14,329 nucleotides of DNA from Candidatus Zipacnadia bacterium (GTDB lineage Bacteria; Armatimonadota; Zipacnadia; Zipacnadales; Zipacnadaceae): the NCBI GenBank assembly GCA_029821255.1, contig JALGTS010000004.1:1-14329 (forward strand), in the 5' to 3' direction. A program made the position numbers and the translations under genes. The notes below the pieces were generated by a model. It searched no databases, had not been told where the DNA came from, and saw nothing but the letters and a program-made list of their open reading frames with translations. Shown here one piece after another: positions 1 through 7,242 of the stretch (position 1 is the stretch's first letter; each line of letters begins with the position of its first letter).

Positions 1-424
1 TGTCCAGTCGCTCCTCAATCTCGTTGCGCGAAATCTTGATGCCCGCGGCCTTGGCTGCTTTCACCAGCAAATAGTGCTGGATTATGCTGTCAAGGAGCTG
101 GTATCGGGCAAAGGCCTGCTCGGAGATATCCATCCCCCCGGGTTGCTGCTTAAGCAGGTGTTCCCAGCGCTGTTCAAAATCGGTACGCGTAATCTTATAT
201 CCGTCAACCTCTGCTACTACCGGGGTGATTTTACGTTCTGGCTGGCCATGTGGGGTCCGCGGTCTGGCTCTGCCCAGCCCAAATCCAGCATACGCACCCG
301 CTATGAAGATTATCACAATGGCCCAAAAGATAATGGTCAGGGGGGTGCCCAGGCGTAGGGTGCGGCCAGCAATGCGTATGCTAATAGGCTTGCTAAATGC
401 CTTGCGCAGGCCCATTATTGACAT
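1..424 (-). CDS. SurA/PpiD-like membrane-anchored peptidyl-prolyl isomerase (partial, C-terminus beyond window)
   Basis: This is the N-terminal 141 codons of a gene that runs off the left edge. A short basic segment (MSIMGLRKAF...) is followed by one hydrophobic segment at about residues 29-51 (LTIIFWAIVIIF...) with few charges. A stretch resembling the SurA N-terminal chaperone domain follows: VAEVDGYKITRTDFEQRW, then a helix-rich part ending in ISRNEIEERL. Proteins of this family sit outside the cytoplasmic membrane and help secreted proteins fold. The catalytic parvulin domain, if present, would lie beyond the window, so isomerase activity is inferred only. I chose the ATG at 424 because AAGGAG lies 13 bases upstream; the in-frame ATG at 415 is a worse fit. 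The gene starts 36 bases after the thiC stop, so it is probably co-transcribed with thiC, although no functional link is evident. Confidence 0.72.
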   Translation of the reverse strand, partial: MSIMGLRKAFSKPISIRIAGRTLRLGTPLTIIFWAIVIIFIAGAYAGFGLGRARPRTPHGQPERKITPVVAEVDGYKITRTDFEQRWEHLLKQQPGGMDISEQAFARYQLLDSIIQHYLLVKAAKAAGIKISRNEIEERLD

Positions 425-460
425 AGGTTCTTAGATGCTCCTTATAGTTGCTTGTGTTTT

Positions 461-1756
461 TTATTCATCACCAGTTGTAGCCGCCTGCCGAGCCAATTCG
501 AGCTTTATTGAACAGAATTTGCTGCACATGGAGCACGCTTTAGGATCTAAGGTGGCCCGTTCGCCTCGGCGTTTATGCACTATGCCGGGATCCAGAGCAA
601 GTTCGGCCATCTTACTCCAGTCTAGATGGAAGCGAGCGGCAGACATCGCGGCATCCCATTGGGCAGCACCGGGCACGCCCTTGACTAAATCGGCTGCGTG
701 AGCGGCCAATCGGGCCGCCAACACACCGCGGACGACGTCCTCTTCGTCGGGTAGTCCAATATGCTCGGCGGGAGTAACATAGCACAGATAGTCGGCGCCG
801 GCTGCTGCACATAGCGTTCCGCCGATGGCGGCGGTGATATGGTCGTAGCCGGGGGCAATGTCAGTCACCAGGGGCCCCAGCACATAGAGGGGAGCGTTGT
901 GAGTAAGTTGTTTGTGGAGAGCAACGATGCCGGCGATCTGGTCAATGGGCATATGTCCAGGTCCCTCGACGAAGACCTGCACGCCCCGCTGGCGCGCTGC
1001 TGCCACCAGCTCACCCTGTACCCGCATTTCTGCGATTTGCCCAGGATCTGATGCGTCGGCTATAGCGCCGGGTCGCAGACCGTCTCCCAGGCTGGCGGCA
1101 ACCCCGTATTTAGCTAAGATCTCCAGCAATCGGTCGTACTGCTCATATAGAGGGTTTTCGGCATCGTTGACCTGCATCCATCGAGCCAGCATACTGCCCC
1201 CGCGACTGACTATTCCGCAGACACGGGGAGCCTTGTCCAGCTCGACAACGGTTGAACGGGTGACTGCACAGTGCAACGTCATAAAGTCAACACCGTCTTG
1301 GGCCTGTCGCTCAATCACCTCAAAGATCTGATCTGCGGTCATCCTGGTGATACCGCCTAAACGGTCACCGGCTTCAATAGCAGCTTGGTATATCGGCACA
1401 GTTCCCAAAGCCACCGGGCAGTGCTCGCGGATGGCGCGACGAATCTCATCCAGATCTCCGCCGGTACTTAGGTCCATTACTGTGTCAACACCCATGGCGA
1501 CGGCGGCATCAAGCTTGCTCAGCTCGTCGTTGAGATTAGGGAAGTCGGGCGAGGTGCCAATATTAGCATTGACTTTGGTAGATAGTCCGGCCCCGATAGC
1601 CAAGGGCCGTACAGGGCCGTGGACATCGCCGAAGACCACGATTTCGCCTGAGCTGATACCGGCCTGGAGCCTATCAATGCTTATCTGCTCCTGCTTGGCG
1701 ATCTCTGCCAGCGTTTCTTTATTGGATACTTTCAGCGGATCAATTGCTGAAGACAT
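461..1756 (-). CDS. thiC: Phosphomethylpyrimidine synthase ThiC (short form)
   Basis: ThiC is a radical-SAM enzyme of thiamine biosynthesis that converts 5-aminoimidazole ribotide into hydroxymethylpyrimidine phosphate. The family signatures are plain: VFGDVHGPVRPLAIG-like N-terminus, RGGSML, VEGPGHMPIDQI, LGPLVTDIAPGYDHIT, and GADYLCYVTPAEHIGLP. The C-terminal cluster motif reads CSMCSKFC (Cys408, 411, 415), a C-x2-C-x3-C spacing. I recall this from short archaeal/clostridial-type ThiC, whereas the long proteobacterial enzymes have C-x2-C-x4-C. The length of 431 aa also fits the short form lacking the extra N-terminal domain. The ATG at 1756 is preferred; the frame could also open at a TTG (1768). 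Neither has a strong Shine-Dalgarno sequence. A good promoter lies about 80 bases upstream (1841-1868). No other thiamine gene is in the window. Confidence 0.96.
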   Translation of the reverse strand: MSSAIDPLKVSNKETLAEIAKQEQISIDRLQAGISSGEIVVFGDVHGPVRPLAIGAGLSTKVNANIGTSPDFPNLNDELSKLDAAVAMGVDTVMDLSTGGDLDEIRRAIREHCPVALGTVPIYQAAIEAGDRLGGITRMTADQIFEVIERQAQDGVDFMTLHCAVTRSTVVELDKAPRVCGIVSRGGSMLARWMQVNDAENPLYEQYDRLLEILAKYGVAASLGDGLRPGAIADASDPGQIAEMRVQGELVAAARQRGVQVFVEGPGHMPIDQIAGIVALHKQLTHNAPLYVLGPLVTDIAPGYDHITAAIGGTLCAAAGADYLCYVTPAEHIGLPDEEDVVRGVLAARLAAHAADLVKGVPGAAQWDAAMSAARFHLDWSKMAELALDPGIVHKRRGERATLDPKACSMCSKFCSIKLELARQAATTGDE

Positions 1757-1840
1757 TTGTATACACAATCCAGTAATAGCTAGTGAATGGTACGGAGGAA
1801 TGCTGTATTGACAGTACCCGTCGGTCCTAACTGCATCATT

Positions 1841-1868
1841 ATTATATCATTTTTCGCAAAGTGTGCAA
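1841..1868 (-). promoter_or_regulatory. Sigma-70-type promoter for thiC
   Basis: On the minus strand a TTGCAC -35 box (1863-1868) and a perfect TATAAT -10 box (1841-1846) are separated by 16 bases. Transcription would start near 1834, giving a leader of about 78 bases before the thiC ATG. The promoter lies between the HEAT-repeat gene stop and thiC, so thiC (and the foldase gene after it) can be expressed independently of upstream genes. The leader contains a weak hairpin: arms 1789-1793/1814-1818, with an inner 4-bp stem 1803-1806/1811-1814. Confidence 0.75.
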
Positions 1869-1930
1869 TAACAAGGTACAATCCGGACAGACGGGCTTCA
1901 CGACACCGAGGGTAGTCAGCTTGTGGTTTC

Positions 1931-3241
1931 TCAGAGCAGTTCCAGGGCTTCCGCAATCTCCTGAGCAGCTTCATTGCTCTGGCTGGTGGTGGCGAATTGC
2001 TCCAGCATTTCGGTGGCCTCGGGGGCACCCAGTTTGGCTAAGGCCAGTGCGGCTTCCCGCCGGACCAGTTCCTCGCGATCGTTCAGCATCTCAAGCAGCG
2101 CTTCAATAGCGCCCTTTTTCTGGCCGATCTGCCCGAGAGCTTTGGCGCTATGCAGGCGCACACTCCACTCCGGGTCGGCCAGGGCCCGTATCAAAGGTTG
2201 CACACCTTTACGGCTGCCTACTCTGCCTAAGGCCTTGGCTGCCACCATACGCGTGACCCAATCATCGTCCTGCAATAGTTGACTGAGTGGCTCAACGGTA
2301 TTAGCTGTTCCGATCTCTCCCAGTCCTTGGGCGACGGCACAGCGCACGGAAACATACTCCGAGTCGATCAACTCAGCCAGATATTTTACTGATGAACGCT
2401 TGCCAAGCTTGCCTAAGGCAATAGCTGCGGCTGCTACGACCCTTTCGTCGGGATTTCTCAGTGCATTGGTCAGAGCACGGCGGGCGCGGTCGTCGCCGAT
2501 ATTACCTAAGACCTCCACAACATATAGGCACAGGTCCCGGTTAGCTGTTTCCAGTACCTCAAGCAGAGCCGGAACAGCGTCTGAGCCGATATGGGCTAGT
2601 GCCTGTGCTGCTGAGTTGCGGATGTCTTCGCTGAACGAGCTCAGAGCGGAGACCAGCGGCGTTATGGCTACCTTACTACGTATCTGCCCGAGGGCCTCGG
2701 TAGCAGCCCGCGCCAATTCGATATTGTCTGACCCCAGAACCTTAATGAGTGGCTCAATAGCGCGCTTGGATCTGAGGTCGCCCAAGGCAGTTACCGCAGC
2801 ACGCTGAACCTCAATATTGGGATCATTAAGCCGTGCGATAAGCTGCTGAGCAACCGAGGCGTCACCGATGTTGCCTAAGGCCTCGGCTGCCCATTTCCGG
2901 GCCAGCTGATCTTTACCGATTAGGGTATCAAGCAGCGCCGAGACTGCTGGCTCCCCGATATTGCTAAGCGCTTCGGTAGCTACCCGCTGGACGTTCTTAC
3001 TGGTATCGCTCAGGCTGCGAATAAGTGGCTCTACTGACTCTTCAGCGCCGATTTCACCCAGTCCCTTTGCAGCGGCCATTCGGACCTTGTAGTCTCCATG
3101 CTCGAGCAATTTAGTTAGCTGTGGCACCACTGGTGTGCCAATTTCTACCAGTTTATCGATTATTTCTTGCCGATCTTGGCCACTTTTGGCGTTGGCCAGA
3201 CTATTGACCAGTTTTGTAATCTTCTGCTTAGCGACAGCCAC
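1931..3241 (-). CDS. HEAT-repeat (PBS lyase HEAT-like) protein
   Basis: This 436-aa protein consists almost entirely of about 12-13 HEAT/PBS-lyase-like repeats with a period near 31 residues, from about residue 30 to 415. The repeating core reads like VRxxAAxALGxIGxxxAVxPLIxxL (for example AAAKGLGEIG, ATEALGQIR, AAKALGRVG). Such repeats build a curved solenoid used for protein-protein binding or as a scaffold. The name phycobilisome lyase is only historical and no lyase function is implied. There is no signal peptide or membrane segment, so it is probably cytoplasmic. The start is GTG at 3241 with AGAGG seven bases upstream. Partners cannot be deduced: the gene lies between a membrane coiled-coil protein and thiC, with 295 bases upstream and its own 3' end before the thiC promoter. 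Confidence 0.9.
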   Translation of the reverse strand: MAVAKQKITKLVNSLANAKSGQDRQEIIDKLVEIGTPVVPQLTKLLEHGDYKVRMAAAKGLGEIGAEESVEPLIRSLSDTSKNVQRVATEALSNIGEPAVSALLDTLIGKDQLARKWAAEALGNIGDASVAQQLIARLNDPNIEVQRAAVTALGDLRSKRAIEPLIKVLGSDNIELARAATEALGQIRSKVAITPLVSALSSFSEDIRNSAAQALAHIGSDAVPALLEVLETANRDLCLYVVEVLGNIGDDRARRALTNALRNPDERVVAAAAIALGKLGKRSSVKYLAELIDSEYVSVRCAVAQGLGEIGTANTVEPLSQLLQDDDWVTRMVAAKALGRVGSRKGVQPLIRALADPEWSVRLHSAKALGQIGQKKGAIEALLEMLNDREELVRREAALALAKLGAPEATEMLEQFATTSQSNEAAQEIAEALELL

Positions 3242-3536
3242 GGTATAGCCTCTGTCCAGAGATCACTTGCAGGTAGTTTGTTAATTAATTTGTCTTGCCG
3301 GGAAGGGTTGTTTGTGATTAAGCCGTGCTAAGATGCTGGCTATTGCTTGGTGCGGGTAGTTGCTGATGGGTACTGATGGGAGAATGCCGCTCATCTGGCC
3401 CACTGATAGATATGCTAACCTCAACCCCAGCTATCTGGTATTGGTCAGGGCCACCTTAAACATCTGCCCCCGAGTAATAACAGCCTCAGAGGCCAGATAG
3501 CCGTTACAGGGGTATATTGGATCGGGATAGTTGTGT
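3242..3536. other. 295-base spacer between the membrane protein and HEAT gene
   Basis: No intact gene is visible. The upstream third (minus strand 3529-3431) holds an open stretch resembling an SLH-repeat end, listed separately. A 9-bp perfect inverted repeat (gctatctgg 3430-3438, ccagatagc 3493-3501) brackets that stretch. There is also a small direct repeat, ctgatggg, at 3363-3370 and 3373-3380. The AT-rich part at 3281-3295 precedes the HEAT gene, but I see no convincing -10/-35 pair. Confidence 0.6.
3431..3529 (-). pseudogene. Possible remnant of an SLH-type repeat C-terminus
   Basis: Reading the minus strand from 3529, a frame stays open for 32 codons to TAG at 3431-3433 and includes YPCNGYLAS followed by EAVITRGQMFKVAL. 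The pattern Y-P-C...(V/I)TRGQM.K resembles the second half of S-layer-homology-type repeats of some Chloroflexi/Armatimonadota surface proteins (V-T-R-G-Q-hydrophobic-x-K). No start codon or first half of the repeat is present. The frame runs back in the +1 register into the 3' end of the membrane-protein gene. It could be a decayed gene end, a frameshifted old C-terminus of the neighbour, or a chance match. Confidence 0.3.
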
Positions 3537-4193
3537 TTATCTTGGGACTGGGGGTGGCCCAGGTAGATGCGGAGCCAGTTTAGGTGGACCTTCCTCGGCC
3601 TTCTCTGTTTCTTTCTTTGCTTTGGTCTTTTTGCCCTCTTTTGCAGCTTCCTTAGCGCTCTTCGGAGCTTTCTGAGGCGAGACGCCTAACCTGCGTTGCA
3701 GTGAGGTAAGCTTCTCGCGGGTTAGCTCGGTCAGCTCATTCTGTTTTTGTTCAAGCTCGGTCAATGCATTGTTGATTTCGGTGACAACAAGCTGTATACG
3801 GGCTGCTTCCTCGGAATCGTTGTTGCTGCTCGCTTTGCTGGCTAAAGTACGCAGTTGAGTAGCGGCCTTCTGGAGCTGTGCGATAGCTGCTGAGGTACTG
3901 CCGGTCTCCAGGCTCTCGAGCCCCTTATTGAGCTGCTTTCCGATCTGTTGCTCCTCCATTTGATACTCCTGAAGGCGGGCCTGTTTTTCCAGCAGTGCGC
4001 GTTGCTCAGCTTGCTGCTTTGCCCACAGGGCATACCAGGCCAGGGCAGCCAGTATGATTATCAGTACGATCACAAACCATACGCCTCGGCTGCCCCTAGT
4101 AGGCTTAGACGGTTCTATCTCAATGTCAATCTCTTCTGTTTCCGGGTTCTCTTCTTGTTCGCCGCCTTCTACATCCTTTTCCTCGTCGGACAT
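3537..4193 (-). CDS. Single-pass membrane protein with coiled coil, unknown function
   Basis: I do not recognise a named family. The 218-aa protein has a strongly acidic N-terminus (residues 1-29, rich in Glu/Asp). One transmembrane helix follows at about 38-57 (VWFVIVLIIILAALAWYALW), preceded by Arg33 and Arg36, which suggests the N-terminus is inside. Then comes a long Gln/Glu/Leu-rich helical region at about 58-168 that is probably a coiled coil, a Lys/Ala/Glu-rich tail (173-202), and a Pro-rich end (GPPPVPR). The start is decided by the Shine-Dalgarno sequence: AGGGAGG touches the ATG at 4202 but lies nine bases before the ATG at 4193, so 4193 is chosen. It is a single-gene unit behind a consensus promoter, with 264 bases upstream. 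A scaffold or envelope-associated role is possible but not shown. Confidence 0.82.
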   Translation of the reverse strand: MSDEEKDVEGGEQEENPETEEIDIEIEPSKPTRGSRGVWFVIVLIIILAALAWYALWAKQQAEQRALLEKQARLQEYQMEEQQIGKQLNKGLESLETGSTSAAIAQLQKAATQLRTLASKASSNNDSEEAARIQLVVTEINNALTELEQKQNELTELTREKLTSLQRRLGVSPQKAPKSAKEAAKEGKKTKAKKETEKAEEGPPKLAPHLPGPPPVPR

Positions 4194-4202
4194 ATTGGCC
4201 AT

Positions 4203-4466
4203 CCTCCCTTTGCATGCGGTTCTCAGTCAAAAAACAAGGCTGATGTGAATTATACGGAACCGTGGAGAATCTGTCAAGGAATCGGAGCAACACCGGAACG
4301 AGGCTAAGCCCGGCTGCGATGCCAATAGGGCTAAGGAACATAAACTATGCCGCCAGCTCCGGACCGGCAAAGATCGGCCCCGAAATGGATGAATCAGAAA
4401 TATATGGGCCGAGTTGGCAGAACGGAAGAGCTGGCTAAGAGCTGGCAAGCTTAGCTATCGGCGTTA
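4203..4466. other. 264-base spacer holding a promoter and a short direct repeat
   Basis: Apart from the promoter at 4249-4277, this spacer holds a 10-bp direct repeat, aagagctggc, at 4426-4435 and 4437-4446. It lies just downstream of the transaldolase-like gene stop. I see no stem followed by a U-tract that would end the upstream transcript, and no credible gene. Confidence 0.55.
4249..4277 (-). promoter_or_regulatory. Perfect-consensus sigma-70 promoter for the membrane coiled-coil protein
   Basis: The minus strand has TTGACA (4272-4277), a 17-base spacer and TATAAT (4249-4254). All twelve core positions and the spacing match the consensus. Transcription should begin near 4242, leaving a leader of about 48 bases that ends in AGGGAGG before the ATG at 4193. 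No obvious operator palindrome overlaps it, so strong constitutive expression is expected. Confidence 0.85.
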
Positions 4467-5894
4467 TCAGCCGGCTACCCAGGCTACAAACTCATCAAAG
4501 GACTCTGAGAAACCTTTGAGAGTGCGAACGCAGGGTAGAAAGTCGTCAAACTCGTCTACCGTCATTCCATCGGGCTCGTAGGCTTTGCGGAACAGCTCGC
4601 TCTTATACAGCTTTTCCATAATCGCAGGTGGAACCGGTGTCCACATACCGTCTGGGTTCAACTCGCGTGGCTCGCTATCAAACTCCTCTTGGCGATTCGG
4701 GAAAATAGTGATGAAGCAGGAGACTTCCGGTTCGCGATGGATTGAGCGGAGGATGTTCCATGGCCCACGGCCGGAGGCCGGCAGCATGTTGGTCTTCTTC
4801 AGCCCCATGCCACCGCGCATCGGATCCATACACAACAGGCGATATTCGCGCTGGCGAATAGCTGTAGTGCACCAGGTCTTGACTTCAGCCCAGTCACTGA
4901 CACCTGCTTCTTGCAACTCTTCGCCGACCGGATCATCCAGGCGACCGTCCATCTGTGTGCGGAAGCTTACCGGAGCAGTGCTGTTCTTTTCAATGACTGA
5001 GCCAAAGGCAATCTGCTGAGGCAGGGAGTAGTTGACGGTGATATTGACGCCCATACGGTTGCTGGTCAGCTCAGCAGCGGCAGTAAGTCCGGCCTTAGTC
5101 CCGGGCACTTTGAAGACGGTGTTGGGCGTTCCGCCGAGCGCCTCCTCCAGCCGAGGCCAGACATAGTTGGCTTGCTCAATCATACTGTCGGCGTCTTTAG
5201 AGTTTTTGGGGTTGAGCTGTAGGCTGACGTAGCCGATGCGCTCGTCAGTCAACTCCCAGATTGGGCGCAACAGCTTGCAATTGGCCACCACGACCGCGAT
5301 GGTCATCTCGTAAGCGAGCTGCAGCGCATCCATATCTGGGTTTTCTTCACGCAACCGATCGCGTACAGGTATCCAACGCTCGGGCTCTTCCTGGCGGGCA
5401 ACGTTTATCAGTTGCGGGTTGGTGGTAACCAGGCAGGCTCCTTTACGCATTGCCTCACGCAGATGGGTTGCATAGTCATTGCCCCAGAAGGTGTTTACCT
5501 CTCCCTGCAAGCCCATGCGGGCGAGGCGCACCAGGTTACTCTTTTCAATTCCCTGCACCGCCTCTTTAGCCTGCTTGACCAGGTCATCGCGGCCCCACTG
5601 GGATAGCAAGGCGTAGTTTGTTGCAGCTTCAGCATCTAATTGGGCCTGATCTATCTTTTGGTTGTTATCCGACTTTACTACCACATTCTCCTTCAGGCCC
5701 CAGTCGGCGAGTACGGATTGCAGGTCAATGGCGTTTTCACAGACCATCTGGGCGATTTCGTTCTGGCGGTCCTCGGAGACCTTGACGTATTCGCTATTGA
5801 GTTCCTCTCGCCACGAGTCCAGTGTACTGGATAGGTCTTGAGGTGCGGTTCGGAATATAAGGTTTTGCAGCACTTCAATATCTTCGTCTCTCAT
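4467..5894 (-). CDS. Transaldolase-family protein, long variant
   Basis: This 475-aa protein has a transaldolase/fructose-6-phosphate aldolase TIM barrel after an N-terminal helical extension of about 125 residues. Family marks are the substrate-loop motif TTNPQLI (157-163), the Schiff-base lysine in FKVPGTKAG (Lys262), GVNITVNYS (282-290), and a phosphate-binding GR pair at 317-318. Ordinary transaldolases are about 220-380 aa. Against E. coli TalB, recalled from memory, catalytic Glu96 appears as Gln226 (VSLQLNP), and the acid/base Asp may be Asn134. Gln at the first position is what fructose-6-phosphate aldolase has. Sugar-phosphate aldol chemistry is likely; the exact reaction is uncertain. 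The start has GGGAG eight bases upstream. The gene is the last of the aldolase group, 76 bases after the class II-like gene. Confidence 0.85.
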   Translation of the reverse strand: MRDEDIEVLQNLIFRTAPQDLSSTLDSWREELNSEYVKVSEDRQNEIAQMVCENAIDLQSVLADWGLKENVVVKSDNNQKIDQAQLDAEAATNYALLSQWGRDDLVKQAKEAVQGIEKSNLVRLARMGLQGEVNTFWGNDYATHLREAMRKGACLVTTNPQLINVARQEEPERWIPVRDRLREENPDMDALQLAYEMTIAVVVANCKLLRPIWELTDERIGYVSLQLNPKNSKDADSMIEQANYVWPRLEEALGGTPNTVFKVPGTKAGLTAAAELTSNRMGVNITVNYSLPQQIAFGSVIEKNSTAPVSFRTQMDGRLDDPVGEELQEAGVSDWAEVKTWCTTAIRQREYRLLCMDPMRGGMGLKKTNMLPASGRGPWNILRSIHREPEVSCFITIFPNRQEEFDSEPRELNPDGMWTPVPPAIMEKLYKSELFRKAYEPDGMTVDEFDDFLPCVRTLKGFSESFDEFVAWVAG

Positions 5895-5925
5895 TTGAAT
5901 TGCTCCCTGTCAGAATAGTTGTGAC

Positions 5926-5945
5926 GGGGCCGGTCAGTTAGCCCC
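5926..5945. repeat. Small GC-rich hairpin between class II-like aldolase and transaldolase-like genes
   Basis: ggggc (5926-5930) and gcccc (5941-5945) can pair around a 10-base loop in the 76-base gap between the two genes. There is no U-tract, so it is not a standard terminator. It could slow decay or be chance. Confidence 0.3.
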
Positions 5946-5970
5946 TCATTTTGCTTAACTCGTCCAGTTA

Positions 5971-7203
5971 TTACTCGGACAATATCTGGGCAAGTTTGGG
6001 GCCGATCTGCCAGCTACCGGTACCCTCATAGCGGCGGAGGACTTCTTCGTAGACGCCCTTCAGATAGATGTGGGTTTCTACGTCGGTGCCGCAGATCTTC
6101 TTATCGCCGGCGTAGACCTCGTCGGCATGTTCGTTCATATATTTGAAGCGTGCCTGGGTACCTGCCACCAGGAAGCAGGTGTTAAGATTGGTCTTACCGA
6201 TTAAGCTCCGGGGCACGTCGGCAGCTCCGGTGCCTCCGTGTTGGGCGAATGGTGCATAGACACCGGTCTCCTGGATAATAGTGCGCTGGACAGTCTCCAG
6301 CTTCCGGATGTCGGTCGGATGTTTCTCTCCGCTCTTGGCAGCGTGCTTCATGCCAATATCGTAGGCGATACCTTCGGCTCCGGTGTAAGCTACAAAGCAG
6401 GCCGCCAAGTGAGCGAATTCGGCGAGCTGCTCGTCAGACATTTCCTCATATTCGACCTCATCGCCGCTTGTGCCGGTAGCTCCCAGCTCGGCCTCCAGCA
6501 TCATATCGTTGTTGTTAAGGTCAACGCGTACACCGGTGGCGATGTCTTTGGTGATAACAAAGTCAAGCACCGGAGGAATGCCTTCAGTATCAATCATGCC
6601 CCAAGCCGGGCGCATAATAGTTACCGTGTCCAGGAAGTCAGCCCGGAAGTTGCGATACTCAACGCTTCGCAAATAGTTTGCGTATGCCGAAAAGGTGTCG
6701 TCGTCCACCTCGGCGGCGACGGTATCAAGTCCTTGATTGCGCAGATATGCCAAGGCAGCATCAATTTTGTCTTCGTATTCAATTGGCGTTGCTGCTCGCT
6801 CGTATTCAGTGTCTGGTGAGAACTTCGGGACCTTGAAGTGATCCAGCGAGGCAGCGACAAAGTTGGCTCCCCAGGCCTCGACTTCCATCGCCAGCCAATC
6901 CGACATTATCCTGGCCGAGTTTGTTACTGGATTGGCGTGGTAGGTGACACCCTCTGGAACGAAAATCGCGGTCGGATCGCCCCCGATCTTGCGGTTGGCG
7001 TTGTAAGAAAACTGCACAATGATGGGCGATTGCTCGCCCTGCGCGGCAGCTTGGACAAAGGCACGTGTCTCCCACCAATTGTTGGAATTTGCCGCTACCA
7101 GTGTCATGCGCTCTTCAGCCGGCCGCAGGTTTCCATCCTTGTCAAAAGGACAGTAGTAGTCGAAGATCTTTCTTAGTTGTTGCCCAGTCAATAGCTTGCT
7201 CAT
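5971..7203 (-). CDS. Class II (zinc) fructose-bisphosphate aldolase-like protein
   Basis: This 410-aa TIM barrel resembles class IIA aldolases, which cleave fructose-1,6-bisphosphate into two trioses using a divalent metal. Visible matches to E. coli FbaA (from memory) are SPIIVQFS (residues 59-66), the acid/metal pair SLDH (Asp121, His122), LEAELGATG (Glu238), GMKH (His287), and QHGGTG (His322). The usual metal ligands therefore seem present. The phosphate-loop motif, normally N-I-D-T-D/A-T, reads NLNT (339-342) with extra residues following, so substrate preference may differ. The protein is longer than the usual 285-360 aa. The start ATG has AAGGAG seven bases upstream, and the gene ends in tandem TAA stops. 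It lies downstream of a class I aldolase gene, with a 158-base spacer that includes a strong inverted repeat. Confidence 0.87.
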   Translation of the reverse strand: MSKLLTGQQLRKIFDYYCPFDKDGNLRPAEERMTLVAANSNNWWETRAFVQAAAQGEQSPIIVQFSYNANRKIGGDPTAIFVPEGVTYHANPVTNSARIMSDWLAMEVEAWGANFVAASLDHFKVPKFSPDTEYERAATPIEYEDKIDAALAYLRNQGLDTVAAEVDDDTFSAYANYLRSVEYRNFRADFLDTVTIMRPAWGMIDTEGIPPVLDFVITKDIATGVRVDLNNNDMMLEAELGATGTSGDEVEYEEMSDEQLAEFAHLAACFVAYTGAEGIAYDIGMKHAAKSGEKHPTDIRKLETVQRTIIQETGVYAPFAQHGGTGAADVPRSLIGKTNLNTCFLVAGTQARFKYMNEHADEVYAGDKKICGTDVETHIYLKGVYEEVLRRYEGTGSWQIGPKLAQILSE

Positions 7204-7242
7204 GGGAACACTCCTTGTTGTTTTTGGGTATTAGTTCACGGA

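Noticed and set aside
84..434. Plus-strand open frame at the left edge
   Set aside because: The minus strand carries a SurA-like foldase N-terminus with a membrane segment and a Shine-Dalgarno sequence; the plus-strand translation is Arg/Pro/Ser-rich shadow sequence.
1757..1930. TPP riboswitch upstream of thiC
   Set aside because: The expected conserved blocks were not found and the leader is too short if the 1841-1868 promoter is used.
1780..2028. 82-codon minus-strand frame across the 3' end of the HEAT gene and the thiC promoter
   Set aside because: It covers the promoter region and is out of frame with the HEAT repeats; no family resemblance.
1931..3241. DNA tandem repeat or CRISPR-like array in the periodic region
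   Set aside because: The periodicity is at protein level (HEAT repeats of about 93 bases) with diverged DNA; there are no identical repeats with unique spacers.
4227..4448. 73-codon minus-strand frame in the spacer after the transaldolase-like gene
   Set aside because: It overlaps the consensus promoter at 4249-4277, has no good ribosome site and no recognisable composition or motif; likely chance.
6238..6819. 193-codon plus-strand open frame
   Set aside because: It is antisense to the class II-like aldolase gene, whose protein has clear family motifs; the plus-strand translation resembles nothing and has no ribosome site context.
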